A stretch of DNA of 59,466 bases, taken from assembly GCA_014359475.1 (NCBI GenBank), contig JACIZI010000026.1:1-59466 (forward strand), given 5' to 3'. The notes below the pieces were generated by a model. It did no database searches, was not told the origin of the DNA, and saw nothing but the letters and a program-made list of their open reading frames with translations. Below, one piece after another: positions 37,291 through 47,565 of the stretch. This DNA comes from Marinobacter sp. Lineage in GTDB: Bacteria; Pseudomonadota; Gammaproteobacteria; Pseudomonadales; Oleiphilaceae. The first letter of the stretch is position 1. The number at the start of each line of letters is the position of its first letter. The position numbers were made by a program, and so were the translations under genes.

Positions 37291-39213
37291 TTACTGGGAC
37301 TTACGAACACGCAGATACCATTCGGCCAGCAGCCGTACCTGTTTCTCCGTGTAGCCTCTATCGACCATACGCTCGACGAACTGCTTGTGTTTCTTCTGGT
37401 CTTCCTGGCTGGCTTTGGGGTTAAAGGAAATCACCGGCAGCAGGTCCTCGGTGTTGGAGAACATTTTCTTCTCGATTACGCTGCGCAGCTTTTCATAACT
37501 CAGCCAGGAGGGGTTCTCCCCGTTGTTGTTGGCCCGGGCCCGCAGCACGAAGTTGACCACCTCGTTGCGGAAGTCCTTGGGATTGGAGATGCCTGCCGGC
37601 TTCTCGATCTTCTCCAGCTCCTCATTGATGGAGCCTCGGTCCAGAATCTCGCCGGTATCCGGATCCCGGTATTCCTGATCCTGGATCCAGAAGTCCGCGT
37701 AGGTCACATAGCGGTCGAACAGGTTCTGGCCATACTCGCTGTAGCTTTCCAGGTAAGCGGTCTGGATTTCCTTGCCGATGAAGGACACATAATGCGGTGC
37801 CAGATATTCCTTGATAAAGCGCAGGTAACGCTCCTGCACCTCCGGCTGAAACTGCTCCTGCTCGATCTGCTTCTCCAGCACATAGAGCAGGTGCACCGGG
37901 TTGGCTGCCACCTCGGCGGTGTCGAAGTTGAATACCTTGGAGAGGATCTTGAACGCAAACCGGGTGGACAGCCCGTCCATACCCTCGTTCACTCCGGCGG
38001 AATCCCGGTACTCCTGAATGGACTTGGCTTTCGGGTCAGTATCCTTGATATTCTGGCCGTCATACACCTTCATCTTCGAGTAGATGCTGGAGTTTTCCGG
38101 CTCCTTGATGCGGGACAGAATTGAGAACTGCGCCAGCATGTCGAGGGTGTCCGGCGCGCAGGGCGCCCCACTCAGTGAGCTCTCCCTCAGCAGCTTGCGG
38201 TAGATATCGATTTCCTCGGTGACCCGCACACAGTAGGGCACCTTGACGATATACACCCGGTCAAGAAACGCCTCATTGTGCTTGTTGTTTCGGAACGTCT
38301 GCCATTCCGATTCGTTGGAGTGGGCCATGATAATGCCGTCAAACGGCACCGAGCCCATACCCTCGGTGGTGTTGTAGTTGCCTTCCTGAGTGGCGGTCAG
38401 CAACGGGTGCAGCACCTTGATGGGGGCCTTGAACATCTCAACAAACTCCAGCAGCCCCTGATTGGCCTTGCACAGACCGCCGCTGAAGCTGTAGGCATCC
38501 GGATCATCCTGGGAATAGTCCTCCAGCATGCGGATATTGACCTTGCCCACCAGTGCGGAAATATCCTGGTTATTGTCGTCACCGGGTTCGGTCTTGGCCA
38601 CACCCACCTGATCCAGCACTGACGGATAACGTTTTACCACACGGAACTGGCTGATATCACCGCCGAACTCATGGAGCCGCTTCACCGCCCAGGGCGACAT
38701 GATCGAGCGCAGATAACGACTCGGAATGCCGTATTCCTCCTCCAGAATCCGCCCGTCCTCATCCGGATTGAACAGTCCCAGCGGGCTCTCATTCACCGGA
38801 GAGTCCTTAATGGCGTAAAAAGGTACCTTCTGCACCAGAGACTTGAGCTTCTCCGCGAGGGAGGACTTACCACCGCCCACCGGGCCCAGCAGATAAAGAA
38901 TCTGCTTCTTTTCTTCCAGCCCCTGGGCCGCGTGACGGAAGAACGACACGATGTTCTCAACCGCGTCTTCCATGCCATAGAACTCGGCAAATTCCGGGTA
39001 ACGCTTGATGACCTTGTTGGAAAAAATGCGTGACAGGCGGGGGTCACGGGAAGTGTCAATCAATTCTGGTTCGCCAATGGCCAGTAACATCCTCTCAGCC
39101 GCCGTGGCGTAGGTTGACGGGTCCTTTTTGCAGAGCTCCAAGTATTCCTCAAGGGAGTATTCCTCCTCCTGAGTGGATTCATACCGGTCTTTGAAGTGCT
39201 GCACGATGCTCAT
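37291..39213 (-). CDS. prkA: PrkA-type serine protein kinase (YeaG)
   Basis: The 640-residue protein has the AAA-like N-terminal module of PrkA with Walker A G110-PVGGGKSS, Walker B-like GIIMAHSNE region and a C-terminal kinase-like domain. The length and ordered motifs are normal for PrkA. It opens the prkA-yeaH-spoVR operon; GAGGGG lies upstream of the ATG. The 420 bp before it (39214-39633) hold no gene, only a likely promoter and a perfect 26 bp inverted repeat at 39516-39589. Confidence 0.94.
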   Translation of the reverse strand: MSIVQHFKDRYESTQEEEYSLEEYLELCKKDPSTYATAAERMLLAIGEPELIDTSRDPRLSRIFSNKVIKRYPEFAEFYGMEDAVENIVSFFRHAAQGLEEKKQILYLLGPVGGGKSSLAEKLKSLVQKVPFYAIKDSPVNESPLGLFNPDEDGRILEEEYGIPSRYLRSIMSPWAVKRLHEFGGDISQFRVVKRYPSVLDQVGVAKTEPGDDNNQDISALVGKVNIRMLEDYSQDDPDAYSFSGGLCKANQGLLEFVEMFKAPIKVLHPLLTATQEGNYNTTEGMGSVPFDGIIMAHSNESEWQTFRNNKHNEAFLDRVYIVKVPYCVRVTEEIDIYRKLLRESSLSGAPCAPDTLDMLAQFSILSRIKEPENSSIYSKMKVYDGQNIKDTDPKAKSIQEYRDSAGVNEGMDGLSTRFAFKILSKVFNFDTAEVAANPVHLLYVLEKQIEQEQFQPEVQERYLRFIKEYLAPHYVSFIGKEIQTAYLESYSEYGQNLFDRYVTYADFWIQDQEYRDPDTGEILDRGSINEELEKIEKPAGISNPKDFRNEVVNFVLRARANNNGENPSWLSYEKLRSVIEKKMFSNTEDLLPVISFNPKASQEDQKKHKQFVERMVDRGYTEKQVRLLAEWYLRVRKSQ

Positions 39214-39515
39214 AGATGCCCCTCGCTTGCTATATTCAGCTTTGTTACACGCAGATTCCCCGTTTGTCTGGTTGCCACCGCCTGGGTGGGTTGGTCAGTG
39301 AGTGGAGTCGGGTAGTACCGGTCCGGGCGCTGATTTTTTCCAGGCCGGTTAATCTGAGCTTAGTTCAAGCTTGCAAGGTTGGACAGATGGATTAGCGTAT
39401 CGGTTCATTAATTCTTGTTACCGGTGGTTGATTTTGGGAGCCTCTCACATTCCTCTCCGGTCAAACTCCGGTGGTGCCCGCCCGGCGATACCCGTGATGT
39501 TTCAGGGCGGGTATG

Positions 39516-39589
39516 GGAGATGGGGTTCAGAAACGGATCGATGTCTGAGCGTAGCGAGTTTATTCGATCCGTTTCTGAACCCCATCTCC
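39516..39589. repeat. Long stem-loop, arm-variable family, member 2
   Basis: Arms 39516-39541 and 39564-39589 are perfectly complementary over 26 bp around a 22-nt loop; weaker pairing extends further out. The inner part CGTTTCTGAA matches the arms of the member at 59351, but this copy lacks the shared loop core. It lies between tpm and prkA, both on the minus strand, in a 420 bp gene-free stretch. Confidence 0.8.
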
Positions 39590-39633
39590 TATGACCGTCC
39601 CTCCCCAAAAACCCGCAGTCTACAACAGGCCGC

Positions 39634-40290
39634 TCACAATTTGAGAAGCCGAAACACGCTCTCGGAAGCCCCACTAAGCCCCTTGATTTTGCAGAACGGA
39701 TGATCCGCCGCCAGTGTATTGCTCACAATGTGTTCCACCTCGAAATCCCCCGAGTAAAGCTCGAAGACTTCCTCATCGGACACATTGAACGGCGGCCCCT
39801 TGTGCTCCGAGTCGTCGTAATTCAGGGTGATCAGCAGTATGCGCGAGTTATCCGGAAGTATCGCCGTCAGATGTTCCACATAGGCCTTGCGCATGGCCGG
39901 GGGCAGGGCGATGAGCGCGGCGCGGTCGTAGACCAGTTTGGTGTGCTGAACGTCATCCGGGACCAGCTGGAAAAAATCACCACACCAGATTTCCAGGTTG
40001 TCATGCCGGAACGTCGTGTACGGCTCGCCGGGGTGCACTCGGGCTTTCTCGCCCGCTTCCTCGAAAAAATCCTTGCAGGCAATCTCGCTCAGCTCGATGC
40101 CCAGCACCGGATGCCCGCGGTCATGCAGCCACCACATGTCATGGGCCTTGCCACACAGGGGCACCAGCACCGCACCGGTGCCCTTGCCAGCCAGTTGCTC
40201 CCAGTGGTCGTGCAGGTACTTGTTAACGGTACCTTCGTGGAAGCCGATTTCTTTCTTGGCCCAGCGTTCGTGCCAGAATTCGTGTTCCAT
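39634..40290 (-). CDS. tpm: Thiopurine S-methyltransferase family protein
   Basis: The 218-residue protein has the bacterial TPMT N-terminus (FWHERWAKKEIGFHEGTVNKYL), a SAM-binding motif (VLVPLCGKAHDMWWL, then GHPVLGIELSEIA) and the DRAALIALPP stretch. It uses S-adenosylmethionine to methylate thiol or chalcogen substrates; bacterial members can methylate selenium and tellurium compounds. GGAGG lies about 9 bp before the ATG. It stands alone, divergent from the YihY gene. Confidence 0.93.
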   Translation of the reverse strand: MEHEFWHERWAKKEIGFHEGTVNKYLHDHWEQLAGKGTGAVLVPLCGKAHDMWWLHDRGHPVLGIELSEIACKDFFEEAGEKARVHPGEPYTTFRHDNLEIWCGDFFQLVPDDVQHTKLVYDRAALIALPPAMRKAYVEHLTAILPDNSRILLITLNYDDSEHKGPPFNVSDEEVFELYSGDFEVEHIVSNTLAADHPFCKIKGLSGASESVFRLLKL

Positions 40291-40432
40291 GGGAGTGTGC
40301 CTCCGGTTAACAGGGTTTCAGACAGTCTAACGCAGACTATCGGTGATTTGTGCAGGGATGTGTGGACGGGTGGCGGCCATGCCTGCCAACCGCTACCATT
40401 GAGGGTCAAAACCCGTCAAGACAGGATGTTAC

Positions 40433-41740
40433 GTGGCTTCCACCCAGATGAAAGATCGCCTCCAGGCCGCCGAAAACTGGCTGCTGTCCAACCCCAGGCC
40501 GCCCCGGAACTGGCCCTGGACGTGGCTCTACAAGACCGGACGCACCGTCTATGCGTTGGTGCGTGATGTGCTCAGCGGGCAGCTCACCCTGCACGCCATG
40601 AGCCTGGTCTATACCACCTTGCTCAGTATTGTGCCCATGCTGGCCCTGAGTTTTTCGGTACTCAAGGCACTGGGGGTGCATCAGCGCCTTGAGCCGTTCC
40701 TGTTCCAGTTCTTTCAGCCCCTGGGTCCACGGGGGGCGGAAATGGCGGAACGGGTGCTGGGCTTCGTGGATAACATGAAGGTCGGCGTGCTGGGGTCTGT
40801 GGGGCTGGTCGTGCTGGTCTACACGGTCATTTCCCTGGTGCAGAAAATTGAACGCTCTTTCAATATGATCTGGCGGGTGCCGGATATGCGCTCGCTGGCC
40901 CAGCGGTTCAGCAATTATCTTAGTGTGATTATGGTGGGACCGCTGCTGATGGTGTCAGCAATCGGCATCAGTGCGACCATTTTTTCCTCCGCCATTGTCC
41001 AGAGGCTGATAGAAATTGAGCCTTTTGGCTCACTGGTTCTGGTGGCCAGCCGGTTTACGCCCTTCTTTCTGGTGGTCGGTGCCTTTACCTTCGTGTACAT
41101 CTTTATTCCCAACACCCGGGTCAAGCCACGCTACGCTTTTATTGGCGGGCTGATATCGGGTATCTCATGGCAGGCGGGCAGTATGCTGTTTGCCTCTTTT
41201 GTGGCGGACTCGGCCAGGTATGCGGCCATTTACTCCAGCTTTGCTATCGGCATCATCCTGCTGATCTGGATTTACCTGAACTGGATGATCCTGTTACTGG
41301 GGGCCAGCCTGGCCTACTACCTGCAGAATCCGTCCGCCGTGGCCAGGCGTCGGGAGGTCCGTCAGTCACCGGAGCTGCAGGAAAAAGTAGCGCTGGCACT
41401 GACGTGGATGGTGGTCCGGCCCTTTGCCCGGGGCGAGCCTGCTCCCCAGCAGGAGGATCTGGAGCAGACCCTGGCTGTGCCGGGGGAAGTGACCCGGGGG
41501 GTCAGTGACAAGCTGATTCGCGCGGGCATTCTGAACCTGGCTGGCCAGCATGGCGACCGGCTGGTACCCGGCAGGGCGCTCGATATGATATCCGTGCGGG
41601 ATGTGCTGGATGCAGTGCGCGCCGATGAAGACGGTATTGTCAGACGCTTGCCGGCGGTGCTGCCGGAGGGGCTGAAGGGGCTTCGCCACGAAGTGCCGGA
41701 ACTCACGTTTGCTCAACTGGTGGCGCAACAGGAACGCTGA
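40433..41740 (+). CDS. YihY/BrkB family inner-membrane protein
   Basis: The 435-residue protein has six hydrophobic segments in the first 300 residues, with the family motif SLVYTTLLSIVPMLALSFSVLK and the later GAFTFVYIFIPNTRVKPRYAF and GSMLFASFV segments. A C-terminal soluble part of about 130 residues follows, as in the longer YihY proteins. Once called RNase BN, the family is now regarded as membrane proteins of unclear role. The GTG at 40433 is favoured by AGGA about 9 bp upstream. Confidence 0.87.
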   Translation: MASTQMKDRLQAAENWLLSNPRPPRNWPWTWLYKTGRTVYALVRDVLSGQLTLHAMSLVYTTLLSIVPMLALSFSVLKALGVHQRLEPFLFQFFQPLGPRGAEMAERVLGFVDNMKVGVLGSVGLVVLVYTVISLVQKIERSFNMIWRVPDMRSLAQRFSNYLSVIMVGPLLMVSAIGISATIFSSAIVQRLIEIEPFGSLVLVASRFTPFFLVVGAFTFVYIFIPNTRVKPRYAFIGGLISGISWQAGSMLFASFVADSARYAAIYSSFAIGIILLIWIYLNWMILLLGASLAYYLQNPSAVARRREVRQSPELQEKVALALTWMVVRPFARGEPAPQQEDLEQTLAVPGEVTRGVSDKLIRAGILNLAGQHGDRLVPGRALDMISVRDVLDAVRADEDGIVRRLPAVLPEGLKGLRHEVPELTFAQLVAQQER

Positions 41741-41773
41741 GATCTGTTTCCTGAGTGGCCGCTGGGTGGCCCG

Positions 41774-41794
41774 GCGCACCTGCCGGCGGTGCGC
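41774..41794. terminator. Hairpin between convergent yihY-type and DUF445 genes
   Basis: GCGCACC pairs with GGTGCGC around a 7-nt loop, 33 bp past the stop of the first gene and 46 bp from the stop of the second. No clear T-run; a shared terminator is possible. Confidence 0.35.
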
Positions 41795-41840
41795 TCAGGG
41801 AGATGCCTCAGGTTGTTGCGCCCCCAGCACCCAACCGCAG

Positions 41841-43073
41841 TCAGAACAGTGAGGTATTGCCGAACACGAATACCAGCTGGCCGATACCGGCCACTAGCCC
41901 CAGAAAGGCACCCACCAGAATCAGCTTGATCTCGTCTTCCTGAAAACAGGGGCGCAGGAGATCCTGGAACTCCTCAGATGAGAGAGCCACCATGCGTTCC
42001 ACCATGATTTTTTCGACCGCCCGGGCGCGGTCCTTTTCGAACACCGGGCTATTGAAAGAGTTGCGTGAGAGGTCGATGGCCTTTTCGCCCACCTTGTTCT
42101 TGAGGGTGGCAAAACCTGTGGGGCCGAAGGCCATCTGGGTGAAAGCCTTGGCCATGCCGGCGGCTTCGTCTACCATGGGTTTGGCGTGCTTGCGCACCAT
42201 ATTCTGCGCTCGCTCACTTTTGGGGCCGTGGAGAATCGAGTTGATGATGTTCTCCACTGTCAGGACTTCATGGGTGACGATGTGGCAGAAAGACTCCGCT
42301 ACCGCCTGTTGCCGCTTTAGGAACAGGCCCTGTAGCCGGAAAGGACCGACTTTCTTTTCCCTCAGGGGACGGAAAATCACGTTCAGGGCGATCCAGTTGG
42401 TGGCGTAACCGACAAGGAGACCGAACAGGGGCAGTACCCACCAGCCCTGGTAAAAGTACCAGGCCGCCATCTGGATCAGGCCAAACAGGAAGCCGAAATA
42501 CAGGCCTGAATTAATAATAAAGCGGAACTCCACCTCGCCACACTCCAGGAAAATGCGGTTCAGCAACCTTTTGTCGCTCACCAGCTGCTCGATCACCATG
42601 CCCTTGATGTCCAGCAGGTCCTCAATGTTCTCCGAGATGTCGTCCACCAGCTTGTCCACCACTTGCGGGATGGATTTGCGGACACGTTCGTAGACCATAT
42701 TCCGGGCGGAGGCGGGAAGGTTTTCCCAGAAGGTGGGGTATTCGCGAAGCATCATGTCGTCCACGTATTCTTCTACCCGGGGGGTGAGGGACTCGATGAT
42801 GTGGGCAGCCAGCACTTTGGGATCAATCTGCTGGAAGATTTCCTGCACGGTGCCGATCTTGGTGATGGTGGAATCCACACTGATGGACGCCATCTTTCGC
42901 GCTTTGGACGGGATGATGCCCTGCCAGCCCCAGATAGGGCGCTTGCCCCAGAACTCCAGCGGGTAGAAGGTCATTTTTAAGGCCAGCCAGTTGGTACTCC
43001 AGCCGATAAGCGCGGCGATTATCGGTATGCTGAGGTACTGGCTGAATTCAGCTTGGGTTAGAAAACTCGTCAT
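41841..43073 (-). CDS. DUF445 family membrane protein
   Basis: The 410-residue protein has an N-terminal membrane segment with the DUF445 signature GWSTNWLALKMTFYPLEF, repeated in variant form as GYATNWIALNVIFRPLRE near residue 225 after a second membrane stretch. A third hydrophobic segment lies at the C-terminus (LILVGAFLGLVAGIGQLVFV). Between them are long helical soluble regions. The internal duplication is a family trait. Function unknown. Confidence 0.87.
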   Translation of the reverse strand: MTSFLTQAEFSQYLSIPIIAALIGWSTNWLALKMTFYPLEFWGKRPIWGWQGIIPSKARKMASISVDSTITKIGTVQEIFQQIDPKVLAAHIIESLTPRVEEYVDDMMLREYPTFWENLPASARNMVYERVRKSIPQVVDKLVDDISENIEDLLDIKGMVIEQLVSDKRLLNRIFLECGEVEFRFIINSGLYFGFLFGLIQMAAWYFYQGWWVLPLFGLLVGYATNWIALNVIFRPLREKKVGPFRLQGLFLKRQQAVAESFCHIVTHEVLTVENIINSILHGPKSERAQNMVRKHAKPMVDEAAGMAKAFTQMAFGPTGFATLKNKVGEKAIDLSRNSFNSPVFEKDRARAVEKIMVERMVALSSEEFQDLLRPCFQEDEIKLILVGAFLGLVAGIGQLVFVFGNTSLF

Positions 43074-43177
43074 CCAAAACTCGCAGTCGGTTTATAGTTT
43101 TGATTGTTTAGGCAGCGATAATGTTGGTCAGTTTGCAGCTTGTCAATGACCTTAGTGCATAGAAGCTGATGACACTA

Positions 43178-43909
43178 TTACCGCAGATCGCCCCAGAGCC
43201 ACTGGCAGAGCGTTATGGCAGCCACGGGCGCCGTTTCTGTGCGTAGCACCCGGGGCCCCAGGGCCGTCGCCAGGAAGCCCGCCTGTTCCGAGGCCGTAAT
43301 TTCTTCGTTGCTGAGCCCACCCTCAGGGCCGATCATCAGTGCCAGGGAGGCAGGTTTTTCGAGATTTTGCAGTGCCTGTCGGGTGCGGTGGTGTAGCACC
43401 AGCCGCGCCTCGCATGCGCGAGTGTAGTCCAGCCACTGGGCTAACTCCATGACCGGCATGACCTCCGGTACCACGGCACGTCCGCATTGCTCGGCGGCAC
43501 TGATGGCCACCGATTGCCAGTGGCGCAGGCGCTTGTCTTCGCGCTCACCTCTGAGCTTGACCTCGCAGCGTTCGGTCACCAGGGGCACAATCACCGAAAC
43601 CCCGGCTTCCACACTTTTCTGCACGGCGTAGTCCATCCGGTCCCCCCGGGCCAGAGCCTGCCCCAGCACAATACGCAGTGGTGACTCGAGGTGATTGGCC
43701 TGTGGCTCCGCCAGTTCTGCTGTGACCCGCTTCTTGTCCACGCCACTGAGGGTGGCAGGGTAATCCATACCATCGCCGTTGAACAGTACCAGTGACTGGC
43801 CCGGTTGCATGCGTAGCACTCTGGCCACGTGTCTGGTCGCCTTCTCATCCAGCTCAATGCTGCTGTTGCCGGCCAGTGGCGCGTCAGTATGGATTCGCGG
43901 TACCCGCAT
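43178..43909 (-). CDS. rsmE: 16S rRNA m3U1498 methyltransferase
   Basis: RsmE methylates U1498 of 16S rRNA. The 243-residue protein has an N-terminal PUA-like part (MRVPRIHTDAPL, HVARVLRMQPGQ) and a SPOUT domain whose knot motifs are LMIGPEGGLSNEEI and LGPRVLRTETAPVAA. Its start lies 4 bp from the bioA stop on the same strand, so the two are probably co-transcribed. Confidence 0.95.
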   Translation of the reverse strand: MRVPRIHTDAPLAGNSSIELDEKATRHVARVLRMQPGQSLVLFNGDGMDYPATLSGVDKKRVTAELAEPQANHLESPLRIVLGQALARGDRMDYAVQKSVEAGVSVIVPLVTERCEVKLRGEREDKRLRHWQSVAISAAEQCGRAVVPEVMPVMELAQWLDYTRACEARLVLHHRTRQALQNLEKPASLALMIGPEGGLSNEEITASEQAGFLATALGPRVLRTETAPVAAITLCQWLWGDLR

Positions 43910-43913
43910 GGGT

Positions 43914-45269
43914 TCAGGCTCCGGTGGCGATGTTGATGCCTTCCTCGGCCACCTTCGCCAGGTGCCGGATCTGGTCTTCGGTGATGACGTAGGGCGGCAT
44001 GAAATACACCACGTTGCCCAGCGGGCGCAACAGCGCCTCCCGGGTCAGAGAATGCTGGTATACCTTGATGCCGCGGCGCTCTTGCCAGGGGTAGGGGGTC
44101 TTGCTGGCCTTGTCTTTGACCATTTCAATGGCCATGGTCATGCCATGCTGGCGGATGTCGCCTACATGGGGGTGGTCAGCCAGGTGGGCCACAGAGTCTG
44201 CCATACATTGCGACAGGCGGCGGTTATTCTCGATGACGTTGTCGTCCCGGAAAATGTCCAGGGTTGCCAGGGCAACGGCACAACCAATGGGGTTGCCGGT
44301 GTAGCTGTGGGAATGCAGGAAGGCGCGCAGGGTTTCATAGTCGTCGTAGAAGGCCTGGTAGACATCATCGGTGGTCAGTACCACGGACAACGGCAGATAG
44401 CCGGCGGTCAGTCCTTTGGACAGACACATGAAATCCGGCGTAATGCCGGCCTGCTCGCAGGCGAACAAGGTACCGGTGCGGCCAAAGCCGACGGCAATCT
44501 CGTCGGCGATCAGGTGCACGTTGTAACGGTCGCAGGCTTCCCGGAGTCGGGTGTGATACACGGGGTGGTGCATGCGCATGCCCCCGGCGCACTGGATCAG
44601 CGGCTCCACCACCACCGCACAGATCTCGTCATGTTTCTCCGCCAGCAGTTGCTCCATAGCCTCGAACTGGCGCAGGGCATATGCTTCGTCGGTCTCGCCG
44701 GGTTCTTTGTTGAAGGCATCCGGAGAGGGGGCGGTCATCACCTTCATTAGCAGCGGCTCATAGGTGTCCTTGTAGAGAGACACGTCCCCCAGGGCCAGGG
44801 CACCCAGGGTTTCCCCATGGTAGCTGTTGGAAAGATTGACGAAGTTCTTCTTGGCCGGCTTGTCCTGGTTTTTCCAGTAGTGGTAGCTCATTTTCAGGGC
44901 GGCTTCGATGGCAGACGAACCATTATCTGCGTAGAAGCATTTGTTGAGCCCTGGCGGAGTAACTTCGATCAGGCGTTCGGAAAGGTTGACGACCGGTTCG
45001 TGACTGAACCCTGCCAGAATAACATGCTCCAGCTCGCCGATCTGGTGCTGGATGGCCGCATTGATGCGGGGATTGGCGTGGCCAAAGATGTTGACCCACC
45101 AGCTGCTGACCGCATCAATGTAACGGTTGCCCTCAAAGTCTTCCAGCCAGACGCCTTTGCCCCGCTTGATGGGAATCAGGGGCAGGGACTCGTGGTCTTT
45201 CATCTGGGTGCAGGGGTGCCAGACGGATTTGAGGTCGCGGGCAACCAGGTCTGCATTGCGCATGGCCAT
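43914..45269 (-). CDS. bioA: Adenosylmethionine-8-amino-7-oxononanoate aminotransferase
   Basis: BioA makes 7,8-diaminopelargonate in biotin synthesis, using S-adenosylmethionine as amino donor. The 451-residue PLP enzyme has the DGSSAIEAALKM-like cofactor segment (YADNGSSAIEAALKMS), SYHGET, DEIAVGFGRTG and the PLP lysine K285 in LSKGLTAGY. WHPCTQMKDHE near the start is specific for BioA. No other biotin genes are in the window. rsmE follows directly. Confidence 0.95.
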   Translation of the reverse strand: MAMRNADLVARDLKSVWHPCTQMKDHESLPLIPIKRGKGVWLEDFEGNRYIDAVSSWWVNIFGHANPRINAAIQHQIGELEHVILAGFSHEPVVNLSERLIEVTPPGLNKCFYADNGSSAIEAALKMSYHYWKNQDKPAKKNFVNLSNSYHGETLGALALGDVSLYKDTYEPLLMKVMTAPSPDAFNKEPGETDEAYALRQFEAMEQLLAEKHDEICAVVVEPLIQCAGGMRMHHPVYHTRLREACDRYNVHLIADEIAVGFGRTGTLFACEQAGITPDFMCLSKGLTAGYLPLSVVLTTDDVYQAFYDDYETLRAFLHSHSYTGNPIGCAVALATLDIFRDDNVIENNRRLSQCMADSVAHLADHPHVGDIRQHGMTMAIEMVKDKASKTPYPWQERRGIKVYQHSLTREALLRPLGNVVYFMPPYVITEDQIRHLAKVAEEGINIATGA

Positions 45270-45448
45270 GTCTCCTTGGGAAAGGTCTCGGACAGGAAGT
45301 GAGAATTCAGGGCCGCCTATGATACTGGCTGCGATGGTGCCTGTACCAGTGCTCTCTGGCTGCGGAGACGATCTTTACGGGTCGGGCGGCCAATGCCGCC
45401 AACCGCGGCCCTTTGCAGAATGGCCGCTGGCATAGTCTGGAGGTTGTC

Positions 45449-45940
45449 ATGGAAGTTGCGATGGAGCATCCCTACGAAGCGGGCATCGATGCCGTTCTGG
45501 GGGCGTTTTTCGACAAGCAGCATATTCTGTTCCGTAACGAGCAGCTGGGTTGTCGTAATGTTCGTATCATCGACCTCAAGCGCGACGACGTGACGGCTAA
45601 AGTGGTAGTGGAACGCGAACTGGCCCTGAAAATGAACGTGCCGGGCATTCTGGCCAGCGTGAACCGGGACTGGAGTCAGATTCGCCATGAGGAACACTGG
45701 TTCCGCAAGGATGCCGGAGAGTGGCATTGCGAATTCCGGGTCCGCATCAAAGGGCTGCCGGTGCGCATCAGGGGCAGCATGCAACTGCAGGGCGATGCCA
45801 GCCGTTGCACCAACCTGGTCACTCTGGATATCTATTGCGATGTGCCGTTATTTGGCAAGCAGATTGCTGGCGTGGTGGTAGACGATACCCGTGCCCGCAT
45901 CCACCAGGAATACAAGGCTATTCGGAATTTACTGCAATAG
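45449..45940 (+). CDS. DUF2505 family protein
   Basis: The 163-residue cytoplasmic protein starts MEVAMEHPYEAGIDAV and continues as a SRPBCC-like alternating strand pattern, matching DUF2505. GGAGG lies 7 bp before the ATG at 45449. It is divergent from bioA. No enzymatic motif is visible; a lipid- or ligand-binding role is only a guess from the fold class. Confidence 0.75.
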   Translation: MEVAMEHPYEAGIDAVLGAFFDKQHILFRNEQLGCRNVRIIDLKRDDVTAKVVVERELALKMNVPGILASVNRDWSQIRHEEHWFRKDAGEWHCEFRVRIKGLPVRIRGSMQLQGDASRCTNLVTLDIYCDVPLFGKQIAGVVVDDTRARIHQEYKAIRNLLQ

Positions 45941-46056
45941 GCGTATCCACATCTCCTGAAGATAGGTTAACCCCTTCCTCTGTCATTCTTGCCGTTATGC
46001 TTGACCAGGTTACCGGGTGGCCCGCCTCGTAACAGACGGAATCGCTATCGCATCTG

Positions 46057-46803
46057 TTAATGAGCCAGAACCCGGGAGAGAAATGCCTGGGTGCGCTCAT
46101 TCCGGGGATTGTCGAAAACATCGGCCGGTTTCCCTTCTTCCACAATCTTTCCTTCGTGAATGTAGATGACCCGGTCGGCCACTTCCCTGGCAAAACCCAT
46201 TTCATGGGTAACCACCATCATGGTCATGCCTTCCTTTGCCAGTTCCCGCATGACATCCAGTACCTCTCCGATCATTTCCGGATCCAGGGCTGAGGTGGGC
46301 TCGTCAAACAGCATCAGCCGGGGTTCCATGGCCAGAGCCCGGGCAATGGCCACTCGCTGCTGCTGTCCGCCGGAAAGCTGACTGGGGTACTTGTCCGCCT
46401 GATCACTGATCCCCACCCGGCTGAGCAGCCGCTCGGCGGTGGCATTGGCGATTACCTGAGAGTTGTTCTTGACCTTCATGGGCGCGAGCATGATGTTTTT
46501 GCGTACCGTCAGGTGAGGGAACAGGTTGAACTGCTGGAATACCATGCCCACTTCCTTGCGTATCTCGGCGAGCGCCTGCTGGTTACCACCTTTGGGCTCC
46601 AGGCGGCTGCCATCGACCGACAACTGACCGCTCTCGTACTCCTCGAGGCCGTTGATGCAACGAATCAGGGTGGATTTGCCTGAGCCACTGGCCCCGATGA
46701 TCACCACCACCTCACCCTGTTCCACGGTCAGGTCGATGCTCTCGAGCACGTGCAGTGAGCCGAAATACTTGTTCAGACTCTTCATCTCAACGATCTGTGT
46801 CAT
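46057..46803 (-). CDS. glnQ: Polar amino acid ABC transporter, ATPase
   Basis: The 248-residue ATPase has Walker [10 protein letters not shown] (about 37-45), the signature [15 protein letters not shown], Walker [14 protein letters not shown] and the [12 protein letters not shown] switch region typical of the GlnQ/GltL group. It is the last gene of an operon binding protein-permease-ATPase. Substrate could be glutamine or another polar amino acid. Confidence 0.92.
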   Translation of the reverse strand: MTQIVEMKSLNKYFGSLHVLESIDLTVEQGEVVVIIGASGSGKSTLIRCINGLEEYESGQLSVDGSRLEPKGGNQQALAEIRKEVGMVFQQFNLFPHLTVRKNIMLAPMKVKNNSQVIANATAERLLSRVGISDQADKYPSQLSGGQQQRVAIARALAMEPRLMLFDEPTSALDPEMIGEVLDVMRELAKEGMTMMVVTHEMGFAREVADRVIYIHEGKIVEEGKPADVFDNPRNERTQAFLSRVLAH

Positions 46804-46815
46804 GGATGCTTACCT

Positions 46816-47487
46816 TCAGACAGAAGCCACACCGCGCCGCTCCAGCAGGCGCAGAATCAGTGATAGTGACAAGGTGATGGCCAGATACATGAGGGCAACA
46901 ACAAAGTAGACCTCGAAGGCAGTAAAGGTGTTGGCGATATAGACCTGCCCTTGGCGGACCAGCTCCCCGACACCGATCACCGAGAACAGGGACGTGTCCT
47001 TGATACTGACGATGGCCTGGTTTCCCAGTGGCGGAATCATCCGCCGGAATGCCTGGGGCCACACAATAAACCAGAACGTCTGGGACCGGGACAACCCCAG
47101 CGACAGGCCGGCCTCGGTCTGACCCTTGTCGATGGATTGCACGCCGCCTCTTACCACCTCGGAGATGTAAGCGCCGGAGTTGAGTGCGATGGCCGAGATA
47201 CCGGCGGTCAGCGGTTCGATCGGCCCCCCGACCAGGTCGGGCAGGCCGTAGAAGATAAACAGTACCTGCACCAGAATCGGCGTGCCCCGGAAGATCTCGA
47301 TATAGGTGGTGGCAGGCCAGCGCAGAAACCTGCTCTTATTGATGCTCAGCAGGCCGAAAATAATGCCGAGTACAAAGCCGATGGCCAGACCACCGAAGGA
47401 AATCAGCAGAGTATAGGGGATGCCTTTGAGCAGGAATGGGATGGAATCCATCGCTGCCTGCCAGTCAAACTGAAACTGGGATTCCAC
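46816..47487 (-). CDS. glnP: Polar amino acid ABC transporter, permease
   Basis: The 223-residue permease has five hydrophobic segments, the N-terminal FLLKGIPYTLLISFGGLAIG stretch, FRGTPILVQVLFIFYGLP, and the EAA loop EAGLSLGLSRSQTFWFIVWPQ. This is the His/Glu/Gln/Arg permease family. It lies 78 bp after the binding-protein gene and 12 bp before the ATPase gene. Confidence 0.92.
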   Translation of the reverse strand: MESQFQFDWQAAMDSIPFLLKGIPYTLLISFGGLAIGFVLGIIFGLLSINKSRFLRWPATTYIEIFRGTPILVQVLFIFYGLPDLVGGPIEPLTAGISAIALNSGAYISEVVRGGVQSIDKGQTEAGLSLGLSRSQTFWFIVWPQAFRRMIPPLGNQAIVSIKDTSLFSVIGVGELVRQGQVYIANTFTAFEVYFVVALMYLAITLSLSLILRLLERRGVASV

Positions 47488-47565
47488 GTGAGGAGTCTCC
47501 GTAGACCGGGGCTGATAATCCCGGGGCGCGCGTGTCCACCCCGGTGTGACGGTGGGTCAGGTGAA